64,000 nucleotides of DNA from Pseudomonas brassicacearum (GTDB lineage Bacteria; Pseudomonadota; Gammaproteobacteria; Pseudomonadales; Pseudomonadaceae): positions 1-64,000 of the forward strand of contig NZ_MOBJ01000009.1 in NCBI RefSeq assembly GCF_003732225.1, written 5' to 3'. The position numbers were made by a program, and so were the translations under genes. How positions within the stretch are numbered: position 1 is the stretch's first letter; each line of letters opens with the position of its first letter. The notes under the pieces were generated by a model, which saw nothing but the letters and a program-made list of their open reading frames with translations, did not search any database and was not told the DNA's origin. Below are positions 1-8,786 of this stretch, in pieces.

Positions 1-86
1 ATTTTCTAGGAAGCCCGGCGTGGACTCAAATGCTTAAGTGAACAGCATTACCCCACTTAGGGAGCCTTGATGTTTGGCGATTTGGC

Positions 87-1751
87 TTACATGTTCGGGT
101 AAGTCGGGCCGCCAGCACCTTCCGGTGTTACCCAGGTGATGTTCTGCGCAGGGTCCTTGATGTCACAGGTCTTGCAGTGCACACAGTTCTGGGCGTTGAT
201 CTGGAAGCGCTTCTCGCCGTCTTCCTTGGTGATCACTTCATACACGCCAGCCGGGCAGTAGCGCTGAGCAGGCTCATCGTACAGCGGCAGGTTCTTGCTG
301 ATCGGGATGCTCGCGTCGGCCAGCTTCAGGTGGCAAGGCTGTTCTTCTTCGTGGTTGGTACCGGAGATGAACACCGAGCTGAGTTTATCGAAGCTCAGTT
401 TGCCGTCCGGTTTCGGGTAGTCGATCTTCTTGCTGTCGGCCGCCAGCTTGAGGCAGGCGTAGTCCGGCTTGGTATCGTGCAAGGTGAGCGGCAGTTTGCC
501 GCCGAAGATGTTCTGATCGAGCCAGTTGAAGCCACCGCCGACGATCGCGCCGTACTTGTGGATCGCCGGGCCGAAGTTACGGCTGGCGAACAGTTCTTCG
601 TAGAGCCAGCTGGCTTTGAACGATTCAACGTAGCTGTTCAACTCATCAGCGCCTTCGGAGCCTGCGAACAGGGCGTCGGCCACGGCGTCAGCGGCGAGCA
701 TGCCGGACTTCATCGCGGTGTGGCTGCCTTTGATCTTCGCGAAGTTCAGAGTGCCGAGGTCGCAACCGATCAGCGCGCCGCCCTTGAAGACCATCTTCGG
801 CAGCGAGTTCAGGCCACCTTTGCAGATTGCGCGCGCGCCGTAGCTGATGCGCTTGCCGCCTTCCAGGTACTGCTTGAGCACCGGGTGATGCTTGAGGCGC
901 TGGAACTCGTCGAACGGCGACAGGTAAGTGTTGCTGTAGGACAGGTCAACGATCAGGCCAACCACCACCTGGTTGTTTTCCAGGTGATAGAGGAACGAGC
1001 CACCGGTGTTTTCGGTGCCCATGATGTCCAGCGGCCAACCGGCGGTGTGCACCACCAGGCCTGGCTGATGTTTGGCCGGATCGATTTCCCAGATTTCTTT
1101 CAGGCCGATGCCGTAGTGCTGAGCGTCGGCATCGGTGTCGAGGTTGAAGCGCTTGATCAGTTGCTTGCCGATGTGGCCACGGCAGCCTTCGGCGAACAGC
1201 GTGTACTTGCCACGCAGTTCCATGCCTGGGGTGTACAGGCCTTCTTTAGGATTGCCTTCACGGTCAACGCCCAGGTCGCCAGTGATGATCCCGCGAACCA
1301 CGCCGTTTTCGTCGAACAGCGCTTCCTGAGCGGCGAAGCCTGGGTAGATCTCTACGCCCAGGTTCTCGGCCTGCTGAGCCAGCCAGCGGCACAGGTTGCC
1401 CAGGGAGATGATGTAGTTGCCTTCGTTGTGCATGGTCTTGGGCACAAAGAGGTCTGGAATCTTGATCGCGCCATCGGCGTTCTTGAGAACGAAGATGTCA
1501 TCGCGAGTGACCGGAGTGTTCAGCGGTGCGCCGAGTTCTTTCCAGTCAGGGAACAATTCATTCAGGGCCCGAGGTTCGAACACCGCGCCAGAAAGAATGT
1601 GAGCGCCGACTTCGGAGCCTTTTTCGACCACGCAGACGCTAATTTCCTTACCGGCTTCGGCGGCCTTCTGCTTCAATCGGCAGGCGGCGGAAAGACCAGC
1701 GGGGCCGGCACCGACGATGACCACGTCGAATTCCATGTATTCGCGTTCCAC
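87..1751 (-). CDS. etfQO: Electron transfer flavoprotein-ubiquinone oxidoreductase
   Basis: Membrane-associated flavoprotein (554 aa, the usual length for the family) that passes electrons from ETF, reduced by acyl-CoA and amino-acid dehydrogenases, to ubiquinone. An N-terminal FAD motif VVIVGAGPAGLSAA is visible at about residues 10-23. The C-terminus carries the 4Fe-4S ligands: a Cys near 499 and CVHCKTC at 523-529. The chosen start is GTG at 1751 with TAGGAG a few bases upstream; an internal ATG at 1736 also precedes the FAD motif. It is divergent from etfBA, its electron donor, and a PsrA-like box lies in the shared upstream region. Family assignment is very secure. Confidence 0.96.
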   Translation of the reverse strand: MEREYMEFDVVIVGAGPAGLSAACRLKQKAAEAGKEISVCVVEKGSEVGAHILSGAVFEPRALNELFPDWKELGAPLNTPVTRDDIFVLKNADGAIKIPDLFVPKTMHNEGNYIISLGNLCRWLAQQAENLGVEIYPGFAAQEALFDENGVVRGIITGDLGVDREGNPKEGLYTPGMELRGKYTLFAEGCRGHIGKQLIKRFNLDTDADAQHYGIGLKEIWEIDPAKHQPGLVVHTAGWPLDIMGTENTGGSFLYHLENNQVVVGLIVDLSYSNTYLSPFDEFQRLKHHPVLKQYLEGGKRISYGARAICKGGLNSLPKMVFKGGALIGCDLGTLNFAKIKGSHTAMKSGMLAADAVADALFAGSEGADELNSYVESFKASWLYEELFASRNFGPAIHKYGAIVGGGFNWLDQNIFGGKLPLTLHDTKPDYACLKLAADSKKIDYPKPDGKLSFDKLSSVFISGTNHEEEQPCHLKLADASIPISKNLPLYDEPAQRYCPAGVYEVITKEDGEKRFQINAQNCVHCKTCDIKDPAQNITWVTPEGAGGPTYPNM

Positions 1752-2298
1752 AGGTTATCTCCTACTCAAGGCTCAACAGTTTTTTTCTAATTGGAGGTTT
1801 GGTGTCGCATCCATGAATTCCCACGACAGGCGGGGGAAGGGACAATCGATGAACCACCTTTCTCTCTAGGTGGCGCATTATATCTACACCACTCTCAGCG
1901 TCCAATACAAACGTTTGTTTGAATTTGCTCCAGGCCAGAGAAATCAAAGAAGCGCGGCTTATAACTGGCTATTTTGGCGTATTGACCGGAATAGGCGTTC
2001 CGGTCAAGATACGGGCGGTTTTGCGCTCGCCGTAGGCTGACTGTTGGTTTCAAGAGCACCTCTAAAGACAGGGCGAAGGCAGTACAAGGTGACGCGCAGC
2101 GCAGGTTTGGCGCGAAGTTTACACGCCGCGACAAAGAATGACTCGTTAGTCACCACTGACGAACGGTCATCACGCCTCGTGAGCTGGGTCACCCATCACA
2201 AATGCCGGCGTTTTTAGAGGTGCCCTTGTGCCCGATGAGCATCAACCGCCAGGTTCGCCTAGGCGACTTTCTTTTCACCGGAGAGTAACGAGGAATCC
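1752..2298. other. Intergenic region between etfQO and etfBA
   Basis: About 550 bases without a convincing gene. It must hold the divergent promoters of etfQO and etfB. The clearest signal is the CAAAC-N4-GTTTG box at 1908-1921. A second small dyad (GACT-N4-AGTC) lies around 2140-2153. Short open frames here on the minus strand show no ribosome binding site or recognisable protein. Confidence 0.6.
1908..1921. promoter_or_regulatory. PsrA-like operator
   Basis: The sequence CAAACGTTTGTTTG fits the Pseudomonas PsrA consensus [G/C]AAAC-N2-4-GTTT[G/C] with a 4-base spacer. It overlaps a perfect 12-bp palindrome, ACAAACGTTTGT, at 1907-1918. PsrA is a TetR-family, fatty-acid-responsive repressor of beta-oxidation genes. 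The box is about 155 bases upstream of the etfQO start. Binding is inferred from the motif and the gene context. Confidence 0.6.
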
Positions 2299-3048
2299 AT
2301 GAAGGTTCTTGTAGCTGTCAAACGAGTAGTCGACTATAACGTCAAGGTTCGCGTCAAAGCGGACAACTCCGGCGTCGATCTCGCTAACGTCAAGATGTCG
2401 ATGAACCCTTTCTGCGAAATCGCAGTGGAAGAAGCCGTACGCCTGAAAGAGAAAGGTGTTGCGACTGAAATCGTCGTCGTCTCCATCGGCCCGTCCACCG
2501 CTCAAGAGCAACTGCGCACCGCGCTGGCTCTGGGTGCCGACCGTGCCATCCTCGTCGAATCCGCCGAAGACCTGACTTCCCTGGCCGTTGCCAAGCTGCT
2601 CAAGGCTGTTGTCGACAAGGAACAGCCTTCGTTGGTGATCCTTGGCAAACAAGCCATCGACAGCGACAACAACCAGACTGGCCAGATGCTCGCTGCACTG
2701 AGTGGTTACGGTCAGGGCACCTTCGCCTCGAAAGTCGAAGTCACTGGCGACAAAGTTGCCGTGACCCGCGAAATCGACGGCGGCGCGCAGACTGTTTCGC
2801 TGAAATTGCCAGCCATCGTCACCACCGACCTGCGTTTGAACGAGCCGCGCTACGCGTCCCTGCCAAACATCATGAAAGCCAAGAAGAAGCCGCTTGAAGT
2901 GCTGACTCCTGACGCTTTGGGCGTTTCCACCGCCTCCACCAACAAAACCCTGAAAGTCGAAGCGCCGGCTGCACGCAGCGCGGGCATCAAGGTCAAGTCG
3001 GTGGCTGAACTGGTCGAGAAACTGAAAAACGAAGCGAAGGTGCTTTGA
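2299..3048 (+). CDS. etfB: Electron transfer flavoprotein beta subunit
   Basis: Small subunit of the ETF heterodimer (249 aa), which holds AMP and forms the dehydrogenase docking surface. The N-terminus [14 protein letters not shown] and the internal segment [18 protein letters not shown] are typical of EtfB. The ATG follows a purine-rich GGAGAGTAACGAGG ribosome binding region. The gene is 16 bases upstream of etfA, giving an etfBA operon, and both are divergent from etfQO, the next step in the same electron path. Confidence 0.97.
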   Translation: MKVLVAVKRVVDYNVKVRVKADNSGVDLANVKMSMNPFCEIAVEEAVRLKEKGVATEIVVVSIGPSTAQEQLRTALALGADRAILVESAEDLTSLAVAKLLKAVVDKEQPSLVILGKQAIDSDNNQTGQMLAALSGYGQGTFASKVEVTGDKVAVTREIDGGAQTVSLKLPAIVTTDLRLNEPRYASLPNIMKAKKKPLEVLTPDALGVSTASTNKTLKVEAPAARSAGIKVKSVAELVEKLKNEAKVL

Positions 3049-3064
3049 GTTAAGGAGCCGAATC

Positions 3065-3994
3065 ATGACTATCTTGGTACTCGCAGAACACGACAACAAA
3101 GTAGTGGCCCCGGCCACGCTGAACACTGTGGCCGCTGCCGCTAAAATCGGTGGTGACATCCACGTTCTGGTCGCAGGTCAGGGCGTTGGCGCTGTAGCTG
3201 AAGCTGCCGCGAAAATCGCTGGCGTGGCCAAAGTGCTGGTCGCCGACAACGCTGCTTACGCACACCAGTTGCCGGAAAACGTAGCGCCTCTGGTTGCAGA
3301 GTTGGGCAAGGGCTACAGCCACATTCTGGCTGCCGCCACTTCCAACGGCAAAAACATCCTGCCGCGCGTTGCCGCTCAGCTGGACGTTGACCAGATCTCC
3401 GAGATTATCTCGGTTGAAAGCGCTGACACCTTCAAGCGCCCAATCTATGCCGGTAACGCCATCGCTACCGTTCAGTCCAACGCTTCGGTAAAAGTCATCA
3501 CCGTGCGTGCTACCGGTTTCGACCCGGTGGCAGCTGCTGGTGGTTCGGCTGCCGTTGAAGCGGTTGCTGCTGCTCACGACGCTGGCACTTCCAGCTTCGT
3601 TGGCGAAGAGCTGGCCAAGTCCGATCGTCCGGAACTGACCGCTGCCAAGATCGTCGTATCCGGCGGCCGCGGCATGCAGAACGGCGATAACTTCAAACAC
3701 CTGTACGCCCTGGCCGACAAGCTGGGCGCTGCTGTTGGCGCTTCCCGCGCCGCGGTCGACGCAGGTTTCGTACCCAACGACATGCAGGTTGGTCAGACCG
3801 GCAAGATCGTTGCTCCACAGCTGTACATCGCCGTCGGTATCTCCGGCGCGATCCAGCACCTGGCCGGCATGAAAGACTCCAAAGTGATCGTTGCGATCAA
3901 CAAGGACGAAGAAGCGCCGATCTTCCAGGTGGCCGATTACGGCCTGGTGGCGGACTTGTTCGAAGCCATCCCCGAGTTTGAGAAGCTGGTCTAA
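3065..3994 (+). CDS. etfA: Electron transfer flavoprotein alpha subunit
   Basis: Large, FAD-binding subunit of ETF (309 aa). The C-terminal FAD domain is clear from [13 protein letters not shown] and from [20 protein letters not shown], the latter preceding [19 protein letters not shown] ribosome binding site precedes the ATG, directly after etfB. A rho-independent terminator follows at about 4017-4043, so etfBA appears to be a closed two-gene unit. It oxidises acyl-CoA dehydrogenase flavins and is reoxidised by the divergently encoded ETF-QO. Confidence 0.97.
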   Translation: MTILVLAEHDNKVVAPATLNTVAAAAKIGGDIHVLVAGQGVGAVAEAAAKIAGVAKVLVADNAAYAHQLPENVAPLVAELGKGYSHILAAATSNGKNILPRVAAQLDVDQISEIISVESADTFKRPIYAGNAIATVQSNASVKVITVRATGFDPVAAAGGSAAVEAVAAAHDAGTSSFVGEELAKSDRPELTAAKIVVSGGRGMQNGDNFKHLYALADKLGAAVGASRAAVDAGFVPNDMQVGQTGKIVAPQLYIAVGISGAIQHLAGMKDSKVIVAINKDEEAPIFQVADYGLVADLFEAIPEFEKLV

Positions 3995-4016
3995 TCCAGC
4001 GGCTTAACTTATAAAG

Positions 4017-4043
4017 AGCCCGGCCTTTTGGTCGGGTTTTTTA
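4017..4043 (+). terminator. Terminator of etfBA
   Basis: GCCCGGCC and GGTCGGG form a hairpin followed by a run of T residues (GGTCGGGTTTTTTATT), placed 20 bases after the etfA stop codon. Confidence 0.85.
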
Positions 4044-4076
4044 TTGTCTGCGATTTGAGTGTGGGAGAAATGCGCC

Positions 4077-4901
4077 ATGGATTTGCGTCGCCGGAGCGGC
4101 TTGTGGCTGCTGCTGAGCCTGTCGGCTTTGCCCTTATTCTCAGTTGCCGCGGGCAAATGCGAGCGTCTGGTGGTGACCGGCAGCCCGGATGCACCACCGT
4201 ATCTGTGGCAAGACCCGCAAGATCCGGTGCACTTGATCGGTACCAGCGCCGACTTGTTGCAGCAGATGGCGGGGGAGTTGGGGATCAAGGTTGAGCTGCT
4301 GTACGCCGGCAAACGCTCCCAGGCGCTGGATGAAGTGCGCAGCGGGCGCATCGACATGCTGGCTGATGCGCCTCTGATGGAGAATCAACTCGAGTCACTG
4401 GACTACATCCAGCCGCCGCTGGTGGAAAACGACTATCTGGTCTGGACCCGCAAGGGCTCGGCACTGGTCTACAACGAGGCGCAGGACCTGCGTGGGCATG
4501 TTGGTGCAGTCTCGGCAAAGGCTCGTTTAACACAACCTTTCGAGACCTATGCACAAGAGCAATTGACCTTGATGAGTCTGCCAAACCTGACACAGGCTTT
4601 TCAGAAGTTGCTGCTGGGTGAAGCGGATTATGTGCTCGCCGGGCGTTATACCGGGATGGCCATGGCACAGACATTGGGTATGGCCAATGACGTAAAGACG
4701 TATCCGCAACCGATCGACCAACCAGGGCTGTTCCTCGCCATTTCCCGCAACTCTGCCTGCAACGATCCATGGTTACGCGGACAGTTGTCGAAAAAGATGA
4801 CAGAATTGCCCGCGTCCGGCCTGACGGAGGCCCTGCTGCAGCGCAATCTGGAGCGCTGGAAAGCACACTTGCAGCAACCCGTCAGCACCCCAAAACAGTA
4901 G
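4077..4901 (+). CDS. Periplasmic substrate-binding protein (solute-binding family 3)
   Basis: 274 aa with a signal peptide (MDLRRRSGLWLLLSLSALP, cleaved near FSVAAG) and a type-2 periplasmic binding fold. The segments DLLQQMAGELGIKVELL and RSGRIDMLADAP are typical of amino-acid-binding proteins of the SBP_bac_3 family. The ATG at 4077 is preferred over an upstream GTG at 4059 because GGGAGA precedes it and the signal peptide begins there. No permease or ATPase gene is next to it. Instead it leads two DUF4398 lipoprotein genes, with a 9-base gap, so it may act in envelope sensing rather than classical import. The ligand is unknown. Confidence 0.8.
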   Translation: MDLRRRSGLWLLLSLSALPLFSVAAGKCERLVVTGSPDAPPYLWQDPQDPVHLIGTSADLLQQMAGELGIKVELLYAGKRSQALDEVRSGRIDMLADAPLMENQLESLDYIQPPLVENDYLVWTRKGSALVYNEAQDLRGHVGAVSAKARLTQPFETYAQEQLTLMSLPNLTQAFQKLLLGEADYVLAGRYTGMAMAQTLGMANDVKTYPQPIDQPGLFLAISRNSACNDPWLRGQLSKKMTELPASGLTEALLQRNLERWKAHLQQPVSTPKQ

Positions 4902-4910
4902 GGATTTTTA

Positions 4911-5267
4911 GTGACTCTTCGACCTCTTTTCGCTGCCCTGGCCGTTCTGGCTCTGGCGGGTTGTGCAGCCGATCCGGCGCCGAATGAACAATTGCGTTTG
5001 ACCGAACGGACCCTGGAACAGGCCGCCGCTGTTGGGGCAACTACTGAAGATGTGCCCGAGCTGAAACTCGCTGAAGGCAAGTTCGCTCAGGCTCAGGCCG
5101 ACATGAGCCATCAATCGTTCAAGGATGCGCGCATGCAGGCCGAACAGGCGGAGCTGGACGCGCGCTTGGCCGAGGCCAAGGTTCTGACGTTGAAAAGTCA
5201 GGAGAAACTGAACGTGCTCAATACCCGCATCACTCGCCTGCGCAAGCAACTGGGAGATGCCCAATGA
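4911..5267 (+). CDS. DUF4398 lipoprotein
   Basis: 118 aa with a GTG start. The N-terminus ends in the lipobox LALAGC, with Cys18 as the predicted lipidation site. The remainder is an alanine-, glutamate- and glutamine-rich helix (AEGKFAQAQADMSHQSF, MQAEQAELDARLAEAKV) typical of DUF4398 and probably coiled-coil. Its stop overlaps the start of the next gene (ATGA), so the two are translationally coupled. The function of DUF4398 is not known; an outer-membrane or periplasmic scaffold role is inferred. Confidence 0.82.
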   Translation: MTLRPLFAALAVLALAGCAADPAPNEQLRLTERTLEQAAAVGATTEDVPELKLAEGKFAQAQADMSHQSFKDARMQAEQAELDARLAEAKVLTLKSQEKLNVLNTRITRLRKQLGDAQ

Positions 5268-6076
5268 ACCTGAAAAACACACTCCTGGGCGGCTTACTGC
5301 TGGTCGGTTGCGCAGGGCTTGCCGGCTGCGCAGGTCAACACAGCGCGGCGGCTTTGCAACAAGCCGGCGCCGACTTTCAGAAGGTCAAGGAAGATTCGAA
5401 TGTACTGCGCATTGCGCCCAAGGACGTGATTCGGGCGGGTGAGTCCCTTGCCCGGGCTGATCGCCTGTCGACCTACTGGGGCAGCGGCGCGGATGTTCAG
5501 CATTACGCTTACCTGAGTCAGCGTTACAGCGAAATTGCCCGTCAACACACAGAGCAAGCGCTGAATGATGAGCGTGCGGTGAAGCTTGAGTTGGAGCGTC
5601 AGCGCCTGCAACTGGCATTGCGCGAGAACAAACTGCTCAGCGTGCAGCAACAGGGTAAATGGCTCGAAGAGCAAATCATCAATCTGGCCACGACCCAGAC
5701 CGATCGGGGTCTGGTCATGACCCTCGGCGATGTATTGTTCGACACGGGGGAAGCCGAGCTGAAAAACTCGGCAAACCGCACCGTACTGAAAATCGTCCAG
5801 TTCCTTCAGCTCAACCCCAAGCGTGTGGTGCGTATCGAAGGCTATACCGACAGCACCGGCGGCAAGCAGGACAATCTCCATTTGTCTCGCGACCGTGCCC
5901 AGTCAGTGGCTGACATGCTGATCGATCTGGGAATCGACGATAAACGTATTCAGGTCGAAGGCTACGGTGATGAGTATCCGGTAGAGGCCAACGCTTCCGA
6001 GCGGGGGCGCGCGCAAAACCGCCGGGTCGAAATTGTGTTCTCCGACGAAAAAGGCCAGCTTGGCGCTGCCCGCTAA
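5264..6076 (+). CDS. OmpA-domain lipoprotein with DUF4398-like N-terminus
   Basis: 270 aa. A lipobox LAGC (Cys22) is followed by a helical DUF4398-like region to about residue 140, then a C-terminal OmpA/MotB peptidoglycan-binding domain. The last part shows IEGYTDSTGG, NLHLSRDRAQSVADML and a terminal AQNRRVEIVF. The protein likely anchors the outer membrane to peptidoglycan. It overlaps the preceding DUF4398 gene by 4 bases and is followed by a strong terminator, so the set 4077-6076 is probably one envelope operon. Confidence 0.88.
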   Translation: MNLKNTLLGGLLLVGCAGLAGCAGQHSAAALQQAGADFQKVKEDSNVLRIAPKDVIRAGESLARADRLSTYWGSGADVQHYAYLSQRYSEIARQHTEQALNDERAVKLELERQRLQLALRENKLLSVQQQGKWLEEQIINLATTQTDRGLVMTLGDVLFDTGEAELKNSANRTVLKIVQFLQLNPKRVVRIEGYTDSTGGKQDNLHLSRDRAQSVADMLIDLGIDDKRIQVEGYGDEYPVEANASERGRAQNRRVEIVFSDEKGQLGAAR

Positions 6077-6090
6077 GGTCAGCGTTACTG

Positions 6091-6127
6091 GAAAACCCGG
6101 CCCCTCAGTGATGCCGGGTTTTTTTTG
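6091..6127 (+). terminator. Terminator after the OmpA-domain gene
   Basis: AACCCGGC and GCCGGGTT form a stem around CCCTCAGTGAT, followed by eight or more T residues. Confidence 0.88.
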
Positions 6128-6162
6128 CCTGCGAATTGGATCGCGCCATACCCATAAAAGCA

Positions 6163-6191
6163 GTACAGTTTTTGCTGTCACTGCACTGTAC
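6163..6191. promoter_or_regulatory. Candidate MocR operator (GTACAGT inverted repeat)
   Basis: GTACAGT at 6163-6169 and ACTGTAC at 6185-6191 form a perfect 7-bp inverted repeat about 100 bases upstream of the MocR gene; a further CAGTAC copy follows near 6216. MocR regulators commonly bind repeated CTGTAC-type half sites near their own promoters. Autoregulation is inferred. Confidence 0.5.
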
Positions 6192-6287
6192 GGTCGACTA
6201 TTGTGGCAACTGTCCCAGTACACTTCTAAACTGTTCCGGTATTGTTTCACACAAGAATAAAATGCCCGTGAAATCGAGTGCTGCGTC

Positions 6288-7727
6288 ATGACCAATCTCT
6301 TGCTCTATCAACGTATCGCTCAGCAGTTGGCTGAGGATATCCGGCGTGGTGTCTATCAGCCTGGCGAGCGCGTGCCTTCAGTGCGCAAGATGAGCTCGCA
6401 GCTTAATGTCAGCCATGCGACGGTGCTTCAGGCGTATGCCAATCTTGAAGATCAGGGGCTGATTCGCGCGCGTCCGCAGTCGGGTTACTACGTCCACCAG
6501 ACCCCGGCACTGACCGCGCCGACACCGGATATCGCGCGTGTCGAGCGTCCTGGCCTGGTCACGCGCAGCAGTATCATTCAGCAAGTGTTGGTCGAGTCGC
6601 GTCGTGAAGGGGTGTTCCCGCTAGGCGCGGCGGTGCCCAGTGTCGACTACCTGCCGGTACGGGCGTTGCACCAGCAATTGGCCAAGGTCACACGGTTCCA
6701 CAGCCCGCGGGCGTTCAGTTACATGTTCAGCCCGGGGTTTGAGCCGCTGCGTCGTCAGGTGGCGATCCGCATGCGTGATGCCGGCGTAGTGGTCGACCCT
6801 TCAGAAGTGGTCATCACCCATGGTTGTGTCGATGCGCTGCAAATGTCGTTGCGCGTCCTGACGCGTCCCGGCGATCTGATCGCAGCGGAGTCGCCGACCT
6901 ACTACGGTCTGTTGCAACTCGCCGATTTACTGGGGTTGAAAGTCATCGAGATTCCCAGCGACCCGGCGACGGGAATGAGCCTGGAAGCCTTGCAGTTGGC
7001 CGCCAACCAATGGTCGATCAAAGCGTTGGTGCTGACCACCCGCCTGAGCAACCCGCTGGGTGGCACCATGCCGGAAGAGCGGCAAAAGCAGCTGCTGCGC
7101 CTGGCTTCGGACTTCGATATCCAGATTGTCGAAGACGATATTTACGGCGAGTTGATGTTCGAGCAGGGCCGCACCAAATCGTTGAAAGCCTATGACCGGC
7201 TGGATCGGGTCATCTATTGCTCAAGTTTCTCCAAGACCCTGTCGCCCGGTGTGCGTATCGGCTGGATGATTGCCGGCAAGTACCAGCAGGAAATCCAGCG
7301 TTTGCAGACCTTCAGCACCCATTCGGCGTGCAGCGTGACGCAGATGGGGATTGCAGCTTATCTGGAGAACGGCGGCTACGATCGCCACTTGCGCTACATC
7401 CGTCAGGAATACCGCAAAAATCTCAGCGCTTTCCAGTTGGCGGTGCAGCAGTATTTCCCAGAAGGAACGCAGATGAGCCGGCCCACGGGCGGCTTCATTC
7501 TATGGGTCAGCCTGCCGGGACGGGTCAATACGCAGGAATTGCATGTACGGGCGTTGCAGCAGGGCATCAGTATCGCGCCGGGGCTTATTTTCAGTAACAC
7601 CGAGCAGTTCAATCACTGCATTCGCTTGAACTGCGGCACGCCGTGGAATCGTGAAGCCGAGCGGGCGCTGATGACACTCGGGATGCTGGCCACTCAGCTG
7701 TGTCAGGAGACCGCTAGCGGCTTTTGA
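6288..7727 (+). CDS. MocR-type (GntR/aminotransferase) transcriptional regulator
   Basis: 479 aa. An N-terminal GntR winged helix covers about residues 1-75 (LAEDIRRGVYQPGERVPSVR, LNVSHATVLQAYANLEDQGL). It is joined to a fold-type I aminotransferase domain at about 110-470. The PLP lysine is Lys316 in SSFSKTLSPGVRIG, and PLP contacts appear as EDDIYGEL. MocR proteins sense PLP or an amino-acid-derived ligand and normally act on adjacent genes. The flanking genes are not obviously metabolic, so the target is open. An inverted repeat upstream suggests autoregulation. Confidence 0.9.
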   Translation: MTNLLLYQRIAQQLAEDIRRGVYQPGERVPSVRKMSSQLNVSHATVLQAYANLEDQGLIRARPQSGYYVHQTPALTAPTPDIARVERPGLVTRSSIIQQVLVESRREGVFPLGAAVPSVDYLPVRALHQQLAKVTRFHSPRAFSYMFSPGFEPLRRQVAIRMRDAGVVVDPSEVVITHGCVDALQMSLRVLTRPGDLIAAESPTYYGLLQLADLLGLKVIEIPSDPATGMSLEALQLAANQWSIKALVLTTRLSNPLGGTMPEERQKQLLRLASDFDIQIVEDDIYGELMFEQGRTKSLKAYDRLDRVIYCSSFSKTLSPGVRIGWMIAGKYQQEIQRLQTFSTHSACSVTQMGIAAYLENGGYDRHLRYIRQEYRKNLSAFQLAVQQYFPEGTQMSRPTGGFILWVSLPGRVNTQELHVRALQQGISIAPGLIFSNTEQFNHCIRLNCGTPWNREAERALMTLGMLATQLCQETASGF

Positions 7728-7819
7728 TGCGGACTCGAGGGCTGGATTGCTATGTGAGCTTGTCAGGGGCTTTACAACAAGCGAGCATATGGCCCTCTGC
7801 CGTTAGCGCTGTAGTGTTT

Positions 7820-8323
7820 ATGAAAGCGATTTTCCCTGCGGGATTGATGTTGGCGTGCCTTTTGAGTGTCTTCATTCCAGGCAGCGCGATGGCTGCGGCT
7901 GCTCCAGATAAAGGGGCAGTCAGCACGTCTGAGGTGAAGGCGAAGCCCGCTGCGCCGGCGAAAAACCATGCCCCTGTCAAAAAGACCGAAGCGTCGAAGA
8001 AGCCGACACCCCAAAAAAAACGCCCACCTGTTGCCTCAAAATCGAAATCCGCGAGTGAGGTGGTTAGAACCACGTACTTGCCACCGGCCAAGCTGGATTT
8101 GAGTCTGCCACCGGATATGGTCAAGCAGTTGCAACCTGTCGGGAGTGTCCCGCTAGTCAAACATGCGCCTTTGCTGCCGCCCATGTTTGGTGAAAAGCCC
8201 AAAGATGACAGCCCGTTTCAGCTCAACGGTCGCCTGCTCAGCAACGAAATGCAGTTGCAAATGCGCAAAGAAGAGCACCGAGAAGTAGAAGGCGCGGCAC
8301 TTGAGTTCGAGTTCAAGCACTAA
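7820..8323 (+). CDS. Conserved exported protein, Lys/Ala/Pro rich
   Basis: 167 aa from the ATG at 7820, the first start that gives a signal peptide (MKAIFPAGLMLACLLSVF, cleaved near SAMAAAA). The frame is open back to 7724, but that extension looks untranslated. The mature N-terminus is rich in lysine, alanine and proline (KKTEASKKPTPQKKRPPVAS), suggesting a disordered, possibly wall-associated segment. No enzymatic motif is seen. Homologues in fluorescent pseudomonads carry uninformative or dubious names. Function unknown. Confidence 0.65.
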   Translation: MKAIFPAGLMLACLLSVFIPGSAMAAAAPDKGAVSTSEVKAKPAAPAKNHAPVKKTEASKKPTPQKKRPPVASKSKSASEVVRTTYLPPAKLDLSLPPDMVKQLQPVGSVPLVKHAPLLPPMFGEKPKDDSPFQLNGRLLSNEMQLQMRKEEHREVEGAALEFEFKH

Positions 8324-8490
8324 ATCACTCGCAGATCCGTGACTCCCGAACCAGACGCTTTGTCGGAGACTGGTCAGTCACGCGTATTTGAATGAAAAAA
8401 CCGCTGTCCGGCCAATTTCAAACGGCTGTTTTAGCGGGTACTCTAGTCCACGTTATTCAACACACTACCCGTCGCGAGGAGCGTGTCGTC

Positions 8491-8745
8491 ATGAACTGCC
8501 GTGAAGGCTGTGGCGCCTGTTGCATTGCCCCTTCCATCAGCACACCTATCCCCGGAATGCCCAACGGCAAAGCGGCGGGAGAGCGTTGTGTGCAACTGTC
8601 TGTCGACAATCTGTGCAGTATCTTCGGCAAACCTGAACGTCCGGCAGTATGTAGCGCGTTTCAGGCGGATATCGAGGTCTGCGGCAACAGTCGGGAAGAA
8701 GCCATCAAGTTGATCGGTTGGTGGGAGGAAATGACCGCGGCGTAG
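8491..8745 (+). CDS. YkgJ-family cysteine cluster protein
   Basis: 84 aa from the ATG at 8491 (an upstream in-frame start at 8392 lacks support). The N-terminus MNCREGCGACCIAPSIS and later Cys residues in GERCVQL, DNLCSIF and PAVCSAF form the CxxCxxxCC-type cluster of the YkgJ (CxxCxxCC) family, which probably binds a metal or zinc/iron-sulfur centre. The role is not established. It lies 41 bases upstream of the START-domain gene, on the same strand. Confidence 0.8.
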   Translation: MNCREGCGACCIAPSISTPIPGMPNGKAAGERCVQLSVDNLCSIFGKPERPAVCSAFQADIEVCGNSREEAIKLIGWWEEMTAA

Positions 8746-8786
8746 TGTGTTCAACGAACGGAACTTCAACAATAAGGAATAAGACT

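Noticed and set aside
177..1790. Long plus-strand open frame opposite etfQO
   Set aside because: Mirror of a conserved gene; no ribosome binding site or domain.
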